Source: Tenuifilum thalassicum (lineage in GTDB: Bacteria > Bacteroidota > Bacteroidia > Bacteroidales > Tenuifilaceae). Taken from it: a stretch of DNA of 64,000 bases. The position numbers were made by a program, and so were the translations under genes. Location of the stretch: positions 702,581 through 766,580 of the forward strand of contig NZ_CP041345.1 in NCBI RefSeq assembly GCF_013265555.1, given 5' to 3'. The notes under the pieces were generated by a model, which made no database searches, was not told where the DNA came from, and worked only from the letters and a program-made list of their open reading frames with translations. Below, piece after piece: positions 1 to 9,480 of this stretch (the stretch's first letter is position 1; the number at the start of each line of letters is the position of its first letter).

Positions 1-1900
1 TGTCTAGCTGGTGCGAAGTCCATTGGTCCAGTTTTACCTCATTTGAAACGTTTTTTTCATATATAAGAGTCCCAGGGTCACCAAAGGTACCGCCTTCCCA
101 TACCTTTACAATTTCATTGGAGGTTAATCTAGTTCCATTATCGCTTTTGATGTAAAAATCAATCTTGTTAATATATTTACCTACTACATTAGTAAGATCA
201 TCAGTTGTAAAGCGGGTAGCTGCTGTCAAGGTAGTGGAACCATTACCAATGGCTGTTCCATAACCATTATCATTTTTAAGTACAACCCATGGGTCAAAGT
301 CTATAGTAGCGTTAAATGAAATGGTTGAAGAAGCCGCAGAAACATTAGAGATGTTAAGCCCGCCGTCTGTTCCGTTGGAAAGAAAACTTTTGGGGTCGGT
401 TTGATCATTAATTTGGGTTCTATTGTAGCTAGCATTAAAGGTAGCATCGTTAATGCTTCCGTTTACCACTAATGTACCTCCTGGTCTATATAGGTATACT
501 TCATCAGGGGGACCATCGGCGTTGCCTTTCCCTTCTAAAACAGAGTTAATGCGATAAACCAACATGCCATCGCCTGGTAGAGAAGCATCGTAAGCTTCGC
601 GTTTTCGATATTCAACCACAAAGTACTCGGTATAGCTATTGGGTGATGGTATTTTATAAACATTCCCGGTTGCAGAAGTAGATAATGGGTTTAGGGTATA
701 GGTACCAGTTTGTGTAATCTCTGGTATTTCATCAATCCAGCCACCATAAAGATACTTCATATATGCCCCCATATTTTGAGGTTCATCCCTGGTCCCTTCC
801 ATAATATCCCATACACCAACAGTTGAACGATTTAAATTATCATCATAATGGTATAGGTCTGGAGCGCCAACAGCGTGGAACATTTCATGGCATAGAGTTC
901 CTAAATCAATTCTATTATTGCCAAAGTATTGGAGTTGTAAGGTATAATCCCCAACCTGTTTCCCGTTAATGTAAGCTTTTTTTGACCACAAACTCCATTG
1001 GTGTGGCCAAAGCAAATCATTCCATCCGTCATTCTCGCCAGCAAGAATAAATGAAACAACATCGATGTAACCATCATTGTTTATATCGATATTCAAATCT
1101 GATGGGACGTATTTTGCAATTGAATCAATGGCTGTTTTAAGTAATGTGTGCTCTCTATATGTTTTACTAGCCTCATTGGTGTAGTCGTCCATGTCTGGAT
1201 CGTACCCTTCGGTGTTGGTTGTGGCGTTGTAGGGCCTATAATAGTTTCTATTATGGGTGTCGGTAAACCAAACAATAAGATTATTTGAAGGGGTTGGATA
1301 AAATGATGAGGAAACCGTGAATTTATCATATGATACGCTGCTGTAGTAATCATTTACAGAGCTGACTGCGCCATTGTATATGTTTTCGTAGAAGCTAAGT
1401 GGTTCATCGGTAATGTTATCATCAGCAAATTGAATAAAAACAACAATGTTGTTCATTACCGTTTGCGCTTTGCTATTAAGAGGGGCTATTCCATTTTTTT
1501 GCCCTTTAGCTGGATTAAGCAGCTGATAATGGTTGTTTACTTGAAATCTTTTCCTCTTGGCAAGGTATTCTTTGCGCGAAATATTTAAGTAGGGCTCAAT
1601 CCCTTTGGATGCTGATGGTTTATCCTTTCCTACGATGAGATCGCTTGGAACCAAACGACCATCTATTTTTTGAGCGTAAACATAGTAACCAGTTTGAGGA
1701 TGCTGGATAATGGTGTAACCATTTGCATCGTGTAACCAGTTGTGAAACTCATCACCACTGGCATAACATTCAATCTTAGTTCCATCGGGCTGGTGAATAA
1801 CTGTAGGAACAAATTTTTTGGGTACTCCATTGGATACTAATGGAATAATCCCAATTAGCAATGTGTAAATTGCTTGTTTTAATAATCTTTTCATTTTCAT
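1..1900 (-). CDS. M6-family secreted metalloprotease (partial, C-terminus off window)
   Basis: Reading the minus strand from the ATG at 1900 gives an open frame to the left edge, so the C-terminus is missing. The N-terminus (MKMKRLLKQ followed by a hydrophobic run) is a signal peptide. The zinc site is HEMFHAVGAPDLY (about 877-905), an HExxH motif followed by a GxxD third-ligand region as in the immune-inhibitor-A/M6 family. Ahead of it are an N-terminal prodomain-like segment and an EF-hand-like DINNDGYID loop near 1060-1085. After the catalytic domain comes a beta-rich domain starting near FDPWVVL. The family consists of extracellular proteases; secretion by T9SS is plausible but its signal would lie outside the window. 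A second in-frame ATG at 1894 is an alternative start. Confidence 0.85.
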   Translation of the reverse strand, partial: MKMKRLLKQAIYTLLIGIIPLVSNGVPKKFVPTVIHQPDGTKIECYASGDEFHNWLHDANGYTIIQHPQTGYYVYAQKIDGRLVPSDLIVGKDKPSASKGIEPYLNISRKEYLAKRKRFQVNNHYQLLNPAKGQKNGIAPLNSKAQTVMNNIVVFIQFADDNITDEPLSFYENIYNGAVSSVNDYYSSVSYDKFTVSSSFYPTPSNNLIVWFTDTHNRNYYRPYNATTNTEGYDPDMDDYTNEASKTYREHTLLKTAIDSIAKYVPSDLNIDINNDGYIDVVSFILAGENDGWNDLLWPHQWSLWSKKAYINGKQVGDYTLQLQYFGNNRIDLGTLCHEMFHAVGAPDLYHYDDNLNRSTVGVWDIMEGTRDEPQNMGAYMKYLYGGWIDEIPEITQTGTYTLNPLSTSATGNVYKIPSPNSYTEYFVVEYRKREAYDASLPGDGMLVYRINSVLEGKGNADGPPDEVYLYRPGGTLVVNGSINDATFNASYNRTQINDQTDPKSFLSNGTDGGLNISNVSAASSTISFNATIDFDPWVVLKNDNGYGTAIGNGSTTLTAATRFTTDDLTNVVGKYINKIDFYIKSDNGTRLTSNEIVKVWEGGTFGDPGTLIYEKNVSNEVKLDQWTSHQLD

Positions 1901-1931
1901 TTAAATTGATTACTTACTAATACCTGGGTAA

Positions 1932-2474
1932 CTATTTTTTTACAAAACCTCTAAAATCTACTTTCCACTTGGTGGTAGTTTTAACGATTGTATTATTTGG
2001 CAAAGAGTCTATCTTTGACTCGGTGTATGTAAAACTTTCCTTCGGCTTTAATTTGAAAGATTTGTCCTTTAGAGTAAACTTTAACGTTGAATCGGAATAG
2101 CTTTCAATTATAAGTTCTTCATGCTTATATGGAAAGTTCTTTACTTCTTTGATAAAGCTAGAAACTCCCCTGCCTGAAACTCCTTTTAACACACGACCAA
2201 TTCCAAGGAATAATTTTATACCTGTTGAATCGGAAATACTATTTCGGTACAACTCTAGATGTTGATTATCAGGATTGTAACTATATCCTGGAGAGTCAAT
2301 CCTGCGGCCAGGAAATGATTTTCCAGATAGTACTTCTCCCTCTGATGTAACAAAATACTCCACAAAAGGAATTAGAGAATTACTTTTAGCAGCACTGGTT
2401 GTTATATTCCGTTTTTGAACTGAGCAGGAATAAACAGTAAATATTGCTAGAGCTAGTTTTAATGCAAACTTCAT
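1932..2474 (-). CDS. Putative lipoprotein of unknown function
   Basis: A 180-residue protein with a short N-terminal hydrophobic segment ending in VYSC, a fair lipobox that would anchor it after cleavage at about Cys17. The rest is polar with alternating beta-like stretches and no motif I recognise. It lies 31 bp upstream of the M6 protease on the same strand and could be cotranscribed with it. No catalytic residues or family can be named; function unknown. Confidence 0.6.
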   Translation of the reverse strand: MKFALKLALAIFTVYSCSVQKRNITTSAAKSNSLIPFVEYFVTSEGEVLSGKSFPGRRIDSPGYSYNPDNQHLELYRNSISDSTGIKLFLGIGRVLKGVSGRGVSSFIKEVKNFPYKHEELIIESYSDSTLKFTLKDKSFKLKPKESFTYTESKIDSLPNNTIVKTTTKWKVDFRGFVKK

Positions 2475-2598
2475 GAGTTTCTGTTCAAATTTTTACAAAG
2501 AAACAAAAAGTATGAGCAAAATAACTGCCCATTTTACAATAAACGGACAAACTACAGGAATTGTTTGCTAAAATGCATATAATTGTCGATAAACGACA

Positions 2599-3909
2599 CT
2601 AGGATTTTTTATCTCTAGCAATGCCTAAACGCTGAGCAGTTCTTTCAGGTACATAGATGACTAGTCGTTGCCCTATTCTAATCAAATTACCCCGCAACCT
2701 ATTCCATTGCCTGAGCTGTCGAACAGAAACATTATACCTTTCGGCTATTTTTCCTAGAACGTCTCCTTTTTTTACCCTATAGACATAACGAACCGAACCT
2801 GGAGGGACATAGTATCTGTACGATTTTAGATACTTTGCAGGATCGGCTAGCACTTTCTTGTTGAAGAAGATACTATCCTTGTAGGCAAAAATCTCTTTTT
2901 CTTTATCGATGTAAGGCCCAACCAGTTCTTTAGGCAGACGAAGAACAAAAGACCGTCCTTTTGCTGGTATGATATCTACTTTGTATTGGGGATTTAAATC
3001 ACGAAGCAGCTCAATGGGGTAGTCTAGTACTTCCGCAACCTGCTTTAGGTGAAGCATGTCGTTTACCATAATAGTATCAGTAGCAGGAGGGTAGGTTATA
3101 GGTTGAGGAATTATATTATGTTCCTTGTAAAAATAGTAGGTGTAGTTGGCGGCAATGAATGCTGGCACATAGCCACGAGTTTCTCGAGGGAGATAGTAAT
3201 ATATATCCCAGTAATTTCTTTTACCCCCAGATCGACGAATTGCTTTGTTAACATTACCAGGACCGCAGTTGTATGCAGCAATCACCAAGGTCCAGTCTCC
3301 ATAAATTGAGTAGAGGTCTTTAAGGAATTTACAGGCTGCATGTGTCGATGCAATGGGGTCGAGCCGCTCATCGATAAAGGAGTTAATGGTAAGATTATAC
3401 ATTCTCCCTGTGCCATACATAAACTGCCATAGTCCTACAGCACCTGCTCTTGAAACGGCTCTTGGGTTAAGCCCTGATTCAATGATAGGGAGAAATCTCA
3501 ACTCCTGTGGCAGCTGATACAAATCTAGTATTTCTTCAATTATGGGGAAGTAGTACTCGGTTAAACCAAGCATTACTTCAACTCTATCGCGTTTTTTCTC
3601 GGTGTATGCTTTAATGAAATTTCGAACTATATGGTTATATGGTAGATTAATGAATGAGTTAATACTTTGCAAACGTTTAATATAGAATGAATCTTGTGTT
3701 TCATTAACTCCTAACGTATCATCATCAACATCAACAATTAGGCTATTGTCTTCATTGGGTTGTTGTATGTACCATTGATACAGCAGACTATCCATTTTCT
3801 CTATCTGCTGTTTATCAAATACCGTGTCATTTTCTAACTTTGGATTCTGAGCAGGAACTATATTTGAGATAAGAATTGAAAATATGATTAGTTTTAAATT
3901 TTTCTTCAT
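2599..3909 (-). CDS. mltD: Membrane-bound lytic murein transglycosylase D (SLT + LysM)
   Basis: A 436-residue exported protein. The signal peptide ends near VPAQN. The SLT lysozyme-like domain covers about residues 110-280, with the catalytic glutamate in ESGLNP (about Glu144) followed by AGAVGLWQFM and AAYNCGPGN, the classical motif trio of family 1 transglycosylases. A LysM peptidoglycan-binding domain lies at about 378-425 (YRVKKGDVLGKIA to LVIYVP). The family cleaves the MurNAc-GlcNAc bond with 1,6-anhydro product formation. E. coli MltD has two LysM repeats; only one is clear here. The gene starts 24 bp after aroK and is probably cotranscribed with it. Confidence 0.9.
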   Translation of the reverse strand: MKKNLKLIIFSILISNIVPAQNPKLENDTVFDKQQIEKMDSLLYQWYIQQPNEDNSLIVDVDDDTLGVNETQDSFYIKRLQSINSFINLPYNHIVRNFIKAYTEKKRDRVEVMLGLTEYYFPIIEEILDLYQLPQELRFLPIIESGLNPRAVSRAGAVGLWQFMYGTGRMYNLTINSFIDERLDPIASTHAACKFLKDLYSIYGDWTLVIAAYNCGPGNVNKAIRRSGGKRNYWDIYYYLPRETRGYVPAFIAANYTYYFYKEHNIIPQPITYPPATDTIMVNDMLHLKQVAEVLDYPIELLRDLNPQYKVDIIPAKGRSFVLRLPKELVGPYIDKEKEIFAYKDSIFFNKKVLADPAKYLKSYRYYVPPGSVRYVYRVKKGDVLGKIAERYNVSVRQLRQWNRLRGNLIRIGQRLVIYVPERTAQRLGIARDKKS

Positions 3910-3933
3910 AACCAGTTTGTGTTAATAGTAGGG

Positions 3934-4449
3934 TTAAATATTCACAGTGGAAATAATGAGTTGAGCAAGATCCTTAGGGTTGGCGTTATCGGCATCAATA
4001 ATTACTTGTGCTTTTTCGTAATATTTTTTTCGCTCGTTTAGCACCCGAATTATATACTCGTTGAGTTCATCCTTTGTTTTTCCCCAAAGTAATGGTCTGT
4101 CAACTTTCGATTCAATAAGTCTAGCAACTAACGTTGAAACTTCGGCCCTTAGGTAGACGGTTATTCCGTTTCTATTCATGTAATCGATATTATTATAAAA
4201 GCACGAAGTGCCTCCACCTGAAGAAATAACAAAATCGCCTTCAAATGAACATACCTCCTTTAACGTTTCGTTTTCTATCATCCTAAAATAGTCTTCTCCT
4301 TTGGTCTCAAAAATTAACTTTATGCTTAAATTGTGTTTTTGTTCAATATATTCATCAAGATCGATAAACCTGTATCCTAAAATATGAGCTAAATCAACAC
4401 CTACTGTTGACTTTCCGCTGCCCATAAATCCTATAAGGAATATCTTCAT
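3934..4449 (-). CDS. aroK: Shikimate kinase
   Basis: A 171-residue P-loop kinase of normal family length. Walker A is GFMGSGKST (residues 7-15), the shikimate-binding aspartate is in DLDEYI, an arginine is in DYFRMIE, the GGGTSC loop follows, and the lid contains RPLLWG. It phosphorylates shikimate at O3 in chorismate synthesis in the cytoplasm. It sits between the parC terminator and mltD. A TATCTTTG -7 box at 4486-4493 places a likely promoter about 37 bp before the ATG, so aroK-mltD seems to be a separate unit from parE-parC. Confidence 0.92.
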   Translation of the reverse strand: MKIFLIGFMGSGKSTVGVDLAHILGYRFIDLDEYIEQKHNLSIKLIFETKGEDYFRMIENETLKEVCSFEGDFVISSGGGTSCFYNNIDYMNRNGITVYLRAEVSTLVARLIESKVDRPLLWGKTKDELNEYIIRVLNERKKYYEKAQVIIDADNANPKDLAQLIISTVNI

Positions 4450-4485
4450 TAGCTCTAATTTTTAATTATATCAAAATATATATTC

Positions 4486-4493
4486 CAAAGATA
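4486..4493 (-). promoter_or_regulatory. Candidate -7 box for aroK-mltD
   Basis: On the minus strand this reads TATCTTTG, matching the Bacteroidota -7 consensus TAnnTTTG, about 37 bp before the aroK ATG. No TTG -33 element at standard spacing is evident, so the call rests on the -7 match and position. Confidence 0.35.
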
Positions 4494-4496
4494 ACA

Positions 4497-4521
4497 AAAG
4501 AGCAGGTAAAACCCGCTCTTT
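4497..4521 (-). terminator. Terminator hairpin after parC
   Basis: The arms AAAGAGC (4497-4503) and GCTCTTT (4515-4521) pair, extended inward by GGT/ACC across one mismatch. On the minus strand the hairpin is flanked by TTT, fitting an intrinsic terminator directly after the parC stop at 4525. Confidence 0.6.
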
Positions 4522-4524
4522 AAA

Positions 4525-7179
4525 CTATAAACCTAGCGACATTTGTTCTGAAGTATTATCATTTTCATTCTCTTCAGGGTCGTTATCGGACTCATTCTCT
4601 TTATTATTGGCAAATGCCGATTTTTCTTTTTCAAGGGGTTCTATAAACTCTACCTTTTTGACTGTAAGGGTGGTTATTCGCTTTCCTTTAGCTCTTTGCC
4701 CTTTTACAGCAATAAAAGCATCAACATCAATCTCTTCAGGTTCCCTATTGGCATGCTTACCGCCAAAAGTAATTTTTAAACATGGGTAAATATCAGCATT
4801 TATGGAAACGAGTTTTGAGCCATCTCCTTCGGGAATAAATGGTAGAATTTTCTCGGTTGATTCAAAGCTAAAGCGCTTCAGGTAGTAGTATTTTTGAGAA
4901 CCATCGTAGTAAACAACAGAATAAACCTTGTTTTGGTCGTATTTTTCAATAATTAATGGTTGCTCATCGAAACGCAAGGAGTAATCGGTGTTGGCAAGGA
5001 AGTAACTCCCATCGGGGTTAACAATAAGAATTTTTTCGCCAGGCATAAATTCGTCGATGAGTTCACCTTGCCCTTCTAGGTTAAGTCGCATAACCTCAGG
5101 GTCGTACCAAACCTTTACTCCCTCAACTGTGCTTGTAATTTTCTCTTTAAGAACGATTTTGTGAATGGCATAACGGGTAAAAATATTTCCTTGTGAATTT
5201 CTACCCTTTACGGCAAGCTGACCAAAATCGAGCTCTATGATAAGGTTTCTTAATCGTGGGCGAGGTTTAAGATATACCTTTAGCACCTCTGTTTCCCCAT
5301 TCGGATTTACCGAAAGCCAAAGTATTTGAGAGCCTGGTGTTCCCTTTGTAATGTCATACTCCTTGTCGCGTGTCGTTCCAGTAATAGCGCACCTTTTCAT
5401 CATAATATTACCGTTCAAACCATCGCGGTATACGACATTGTATATGGTGCGTTTATCGTTTCGCGTGTACACGCCAACGTACATAATATCTTTCCCGAAA
5501 AAGTCTTTGTCTTGTACCTTTCGGATATAGTATTTCCCGTTTTTAAGGATTACAATAATATCATCGATGTCGGAGCATTCACAAACGTATTCATCTTTTT
5601 TCAGGCTTGTCCCTACAAATCCTTCGGCACGGTTAACGTATAGTTTCTCATTTGCTACAACCACTTTTGTTGCCTCAATGGTATCGAAGCTACGAAGTTC
5701 GGTTTTACGTTCGCGCCCTTTCCCGTATTTCTTTTTAATGTTTTGATAGTAGTTGATAGTGTAATCAACAATATGCGCAAGGTGATGTTTAACCTGCTCA
5801 ATTTCAGCCTCAACCGCTTTAATATGCTCATCAGCCTTTTTGATATCAAACTTTGATATTTTTCGAACAGGTTTCTCGGTGAGCTTTACCACATCTTCGC
5901 GTGTGATTTCTCTACGGAATAGCTTTCGATATGGATCAAAGCCCCGTTCGATGGCTTCAAGAACCATCTCCCAGGTTTCGGTATCTTTTTCCAGCTCACG
6001 ATAGATGCGTTCTTCGAAAAATATCTTTTCAAGCGATGAAAAATGCCAATCCTCTTCCAGTTCGCGCAAGCGGATATTTAGCTCCATGGTAAGGAGGTCC
6101 TTGGTTCGGTTTACCGATGCCCGGAGAATATCCTTTATGCCCATAAAGCGTGGTTTGTCTTCGTAGATAACACAAGCGTTAGTAGAGATTGACATTTCAC
6201 AATCGGTAAAGGCATACAACGCGTCGATGGTCATGTCGGGATTAACATCGGGGTGCAAATGGATTAGAATTTCAACATTCTCGGCTGTGTTATCGTCTAT
6301 CTTCTTAATTTTTATTTTGCCCTTATCGTTAGCCTTGAGGATGGAATCGATAAGCGAAGTTGTTGTTTTTCCATATGGAATCTCGGTTATTGCCAAGGTT
6401 TTTCTATCAACCTTTTGAATTTTTGCACGCACCCTTACACTTCCGCCTCGTAAACCATCGTTGTACTTGCTGCAGTCGGCAAGTCCGCCTGTAGGAAAGT
6501 CGGGATATAGTTCAAAGTCTTTTCCTTTTAAATAGCTTATCGAAGCATCAATAAGCTCATTAAAGTTGTGAGGTAGTATTTTTGATGCCAAACCAACGGC
6601 AATACCTTCAACGCCTTGAGCAAGGAGCAGAGGGAACTTAACTGGAAGAGTAACGGGTTCCTGGTTCCTGCCATCATAGCTGAGCATCCACTCGGTGGTT
6701 TTTGGGTTGAAAACCACATCGAGAGCAAATTTTGAAAGTCGTGCTTCAATGTAACGTGGGGCTGCAGCACCATCGCCAGTGAGTATGTTACCCCAGTTAC
6801 CCTGTGTGTCAATAAGGAGGTCTTTTTGTCCAAGTTGAACAAGCGCATCTCCAATTGATGCATCTCCGTGTGGGTGATACTGCATGGTGTAACCAATGAT
6901 GTTGGCTACCTTGTTGTAACGCCCATCGTCGAGGCGTTTCATGGCGTGAAGGATGCGACGTTGCACAGGTTTTAACCCATCGTCGAGATGTGGAACGGCA
7001 CGTTCCAGTATTACATACGAGGCGTAGTCAAGAAACCAATCCTTATACATTCCAGAAATGTGATTCTTCTTGGCTGCCTCACCTGTTAACTTTTCTATTT
7101 TGGCATGCTGGTCAGGCGTGCTATTCTTATCATCGCCTTCGCTTAACAGCTCGTCCGCTTCAAAATCGTCCAATCGCAT
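4525..7179 (-). CDS. parC: DNA topoisomerase IV subunit A (ParC-type)
   Basis: An 884-residue type IIA topoisomerase A subunit. The winged-helix region carries YHPHGDASIGDAL, and the catalytic tyrosine is in APRYIE (Tyr143) with its preceding arginine. The coiled-coil tower and a C-terminal beta-pinwheel-like region follow, and an acidic Asn/Glu/Asp tail closes the protein. It makes the double-strand break and passes DNA in complex with the B subunit. The partner gene lies 26 bp upstream on the same strand. The Bacteroidota pair of this length is normally annotated as topoisomerase IV rather than gyrase; I see no clear gyrase-box QRRGGKG, which supports ParC, but the distinction rests on family resemblance. 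Confidence 0.9.
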   Translation of the reverse strand: MRLDDFEADELLSEGDDKNSTPDQHAKIEKLTGEAAKKNHISGMYKDWFLDYASYVILERAVPHLDDGLKPVQRRILHAMKRLDDGRYNKVANIIGYTMQYHPHGDASIGDALVQLGQKDLLIDTQGNWGNILTGDGAAAPRYIEARLSKFALDVVFNPKTTEWMLSYDGRNQEPVTLPVKFPLLLAQGVEGIAVGLASKILPHNFNELIDASISYLKGKDFELYPDFPTGGLADCSKYNDGLRGGSVRVRAKIQKVDRKTLAITEIPYGKTTTSLIDSILKANDKGKIKIKKIDDNTAENVEILIHLHPDVNPDMTIDALYAFTDCEMSISTNACVIYEDKPRFMGIKDILRASVNRTKDLLTMELNIRLRELEEDWHFSSLEKIFFEERIYRELEKDTETWEMVLEAIERGFDPYRKLFRREITREDVVKLTEKPVRKISKFDIKKADEHIKAVEAEIEQVKHHLAHIVDYTINYYQNIKKKYGKGRERKTELRSFDTIEATKVVVANEKLYVNRAEGFVGTSLKKDEYVCECSDIDDIIVILKNGKYYIRKVQDKDFFGKDIMYVGVYTRNDKRTIYNVVYRDGLNGNIMMKRCAITGTTRDKEYDITKGTPGSQILWLSVNPNGETEVLKVYLKPRPRLRNLIIELDFGQLAVKGRNSQGNIFTRYAIHKIVLKEKITSTVEGVKVWYDPEVMRLNLEGQGELIDEFMPGEKILIVNPDGSYFLANTDYSLRFDEQPLIIEKYDQNKVYSVVYYDGSQKYYYLKRFSFESTEKILPFIPEGDGSKLVSINADIYPCLKITFGGKHANREPEEIDVDAFIAVKGQRAKGKRITTLTVKKVEFIEPLEKEKSAFANNKENESDNDPEENENDNTSEQMSLGL

Positions 7180-7205
7180 GTTCTTGAGCTATAGTGTATA
7201 GTTAA

Positions 7206-9119
7206 TTATGCTACTAAATTCTCGTTACTGTCATCAGTTTTATCTACATTCTCATCAATGTCGGATATTTTGACTGGGGGCTCCTCGTCAATAATATCCT
7301 CTTCGATACGTAGGTTGTTAATTATAAACTCCTGCCTATCGGGCGTGTTCTTACCCATATAGAACGAAAGTAGTTCCTGAATCTGGTCGTCTTTAGTTAA
7401 TCGTACGGGATCAAGCCTGATGTCGGGACCAATAAAGTTTTTAAACTCATCGGGTGATATCTCACCTAAACCTTTAAAGCGAGTGATTTCAGGGTTTGGC
7501 CCAAGTTCGGCAATTGCTTTTTCCTTTTCTTCGGGTGAGTAACAGTAGATTGTCTTCTTTTTGTTACGAACCCTAAAAAGTGGCGTTTGCAATATGAATA
7601 GATGACCTTGCCTTATTAGTTCGGGGAAGAACTGAAGGAAGAATGTAATTAGAAGAAGGCGGATGTGCATACCATCAACATCGGCATCGGTGGCAATTAC
7701 AATTTTGTTGTAACGGAGGTTATCCATATCCTCCTCAATATCGAGTGCCGATTGCAGAAGGTTAAATTCCTCGTTCTCGTAAACAATTTTTTTGGTTAAA
7801 CCATAGGTGTTTAAAGGCTTACCTCTAAGAGAGAAAACTGCTTGGGTGTTCACATCACGCGATTTTGTAATAGAGCCACTCGCTGAGTCCCCCTCGGTTA
7901 TAAAAAGCGTTGTTTCCTCTGCACGGGGATTTTTGCTATTATAATGAACCCTACAATCGCGCAGTTTACGATTATGCAAGCTTGCCTTTTTTGCCCGTTC
8001 ACGAGCTAACTTCTTTATCCCCGAAATGGCCTTTCGTTCCTTCTCCGACTCAAGGATTTTTTGGAGAAGAGTTTGAGCAACTTCGCCATGTTTATGTAAG
8101 TAATTATCGAGTTTCTCCTTAATAAAGTCAATCACAAACTGTCTTACCGACGGACCATTAGGGCCCATATCCTTACTTCCAAGTTTGGTTTTGGTTTGCG
8201 ATTCAAATACAGGGTCTTCAACCTTGATGCTTATGGCTGCAATGATTGAGGTTCTGATATCGGAAGGGTCAAAATCTTTTTTGTAGAACTCCCTGATAGT
8301 CTTAACATACGCCTCGCGGAATGCAGAAAGGTGTGTTCCCCCTTGGGTGGTATGCTGTCCGTTAACAAAAGTATAGTAATCCTCTCCGTAACCTGTACCA
8401 TGAGTAATGGCAACCTCAATATCTTCGCCTTTAAGGTGTATTATGGGATAGAGAGGTTCCGATGAGATATTCTCATTTAACAGGTCAAGCAGACCATTTT
8501 TTGAAATAAACTCTTTTTCGTTAAAGGTGATTAGAAGGTTGGTGTTCAGGTAGGTATAGTTACGAATCATGGTTTCGATGTACTCCTCCTGGAATACATA
8601 GTTCCCGAATACCGTTTCATCGGGTGTGAACTGCACGAAAGTTCCATTAGGTTCTCCATTAGCAGGATACTCCTTATCGCTAACAAGAATCCCAGCAGAA
8701 AACTCTGCTTCCCTGGTAACACCCTCACGGATACTTTTAATTATAAATTGTTTGGAAAGGGCATTAACTGCTTTGATACCAACCCCATTTAACCCAACAG
8801 ATTTCTTGAAAACCTTTGAGTCGTACTTGGCACCCGTGTTCATTTTAGAGGCTACATCGATAAGTTTACCCTGGGGGATACCTCTACCGTAGTCACGTAT
8901 GGAAACGGTTTTATCATTTAAAGTGATATCAATACGCTTCCCGTTACCCATCATAAACTCATCTATCGAGTTGTCAACCACCTCCTTGAGCAGAATGTAA
9001 ATACCATCATCGGGTTGCGAACCATCGCCTAACTTACCAATGTACATTCCAGGGCGTTTGCGAATATGCTCCTGCCATTCTAAGGTTTTAATGCTATCTT
9101 CGGAATATCCAACACTCAT
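7206..9119 (-). CDS. parE: DNA topoisomerase IV subunit B (ParE-type)
   Basis: A GHKL ATPase subunit of about 637 residues from the ATG at 9119; an upstream in-frame TTG at 9143 would add eight residues but falls inside the likely promoter. ATP-site motifs are [18 protein letters not shown] and [12 protein letters not shown]. The TOPRIM domain follows with [11 protein letters not shown] and the metal-binding DADVDGMHI. The length and lack of a long insertion fit ParE better than gyrase B. It powers strand passage and decatenation with ParC, encoded immediately downstream. Confidence 0.9.
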   Translation of the reverse strand: MSVGYSEDSIKTLEWQEHIRKRPGMYIGKLGDGSQPDDGIYILLKEVVDNSIDEFMMGNGKRIDITLNDKTVSIRDYGRGIPQGKLIDVASKMNTGAKYDSKVFKKSVGLNGVGIKAVNALSKQFIIKSIREGVTREAEFSAGILVSDKEYPANGEPNGTFVQFTPDETVFGNYVFQEEYIETMIRNYTYLNTNLLITFNEKEFISKNGLLDLLNENISSEPLYPIIHLKGEDIEVAITHGTGYGEDYYTFVNGQHTTQGGTHLSAFREAYVKTIREFYKKDFDPSDIRTSIIAAISIKVEDPVFESQTKTKLGSKDMGPNGPSVRQFVIDFIKEKLDNYLHKHGEVAQTLLQKILESEKERKAISGIKKLARERAKKASLHNRKLRDCRVHYNSKNPRAEETTLFITEGDSASGSITKSRDVNTQAVFSLRGKPLNTYGLTKKIVYENEEFNLLQSALDIEEDMDNLRYNKIVIATDADVDGMHIRLLLITFFLQFFPELIRQGHLFILQTPLFRVRNKKKTIYCYSPEEKEKAIAELGPNPEITRFKGLGEISPDEFKNFIGPDIRLDPVRLTKDDQIQELLSFYMGKNTPDRQEFIINNLRIEEDIIDEEPPVKISDIDENVDKTDDSNENLVA

Positions 9120-9140
9120 GACAATATCTCCAATTTGCTG

Positions 9141-9168
9141 CAAAAATAACCAAATTGAATTGGCTCAA
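9141..9168 (-). promoter_or_regulatory. Candidate promoter for parE-parC
   Basis: The minus strand reads TTG (9168-9166), 17 bp spacer, then TATTTTTG (9148-9141), matching the TTG-N17-23-TAnnTTTG Bacteroidota sigma-factor consensus. It lies about 22 bp before the ATG at 9119 and supports that start over the TTG at 9143. Confidence 0.5.
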
Positions 9169-9316
9169 GGAATGAATGCAGAAATAAATATCAACAGCTA
9201 CGCGATATTTTTTAACCGTTTGATTTTCAACATGGCAAAGAAATAAGGTTAATCATGTTGTGACATTGTGATTAAATGTGATGTTTCAACGTTTGAAACT
9301 AAAGTAAAAGCGTTTT

Positions 9317-9350
9317 TTGTCATAAGAATTCAGAACTATTTATAAGTTTG
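9317..9350 (+). promoter_or_regulatory. Candidate promoter for BtuF-like gene
   Basis: TTG (9317-9319), 23 bp, TAAGTTTG (9343-9350). The match is good but leaves a leader of about 125 nt before the ATG at 9481, longer than for other promoters in the window, so it is tentative. Confidence 0.3.
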
Positions 9351-9480
9351 TCCTAAAATAAGTTTTTAGATTTCATAGATTGAGTGCCATTGAAAAACTA
9401 TTCTTTTGACAATGTTTTAGGCCGTTTAATCTTCCATCAACCATTATAGGGTTTTACTATTTTTACAGCAAAAAAAAGAA

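Larger units (their letters stand above)
9120..9480. other. Divergent intergenic region with palindrome
   Basis: About 360 bp between divergent parE and the BtuF-like gene. It holds the parE promoter, a 17-bp inverted repeat GTTTCAA-CGT-TTGAAAC at 9283-9299, and a possible rightward promoter: TTG at 9317-9319, 23-bp spacer, TAAGTTTG at 9343-9350. No RNA gene or conserved small ORF is recognisable. Confidence 0.4.

Noticed and set aside
1093..1353. 86-residue minus-strand frame
   Set aside because: Overlaps the M6 protease, which reads continuously with an intact HEMFH site in another frame.
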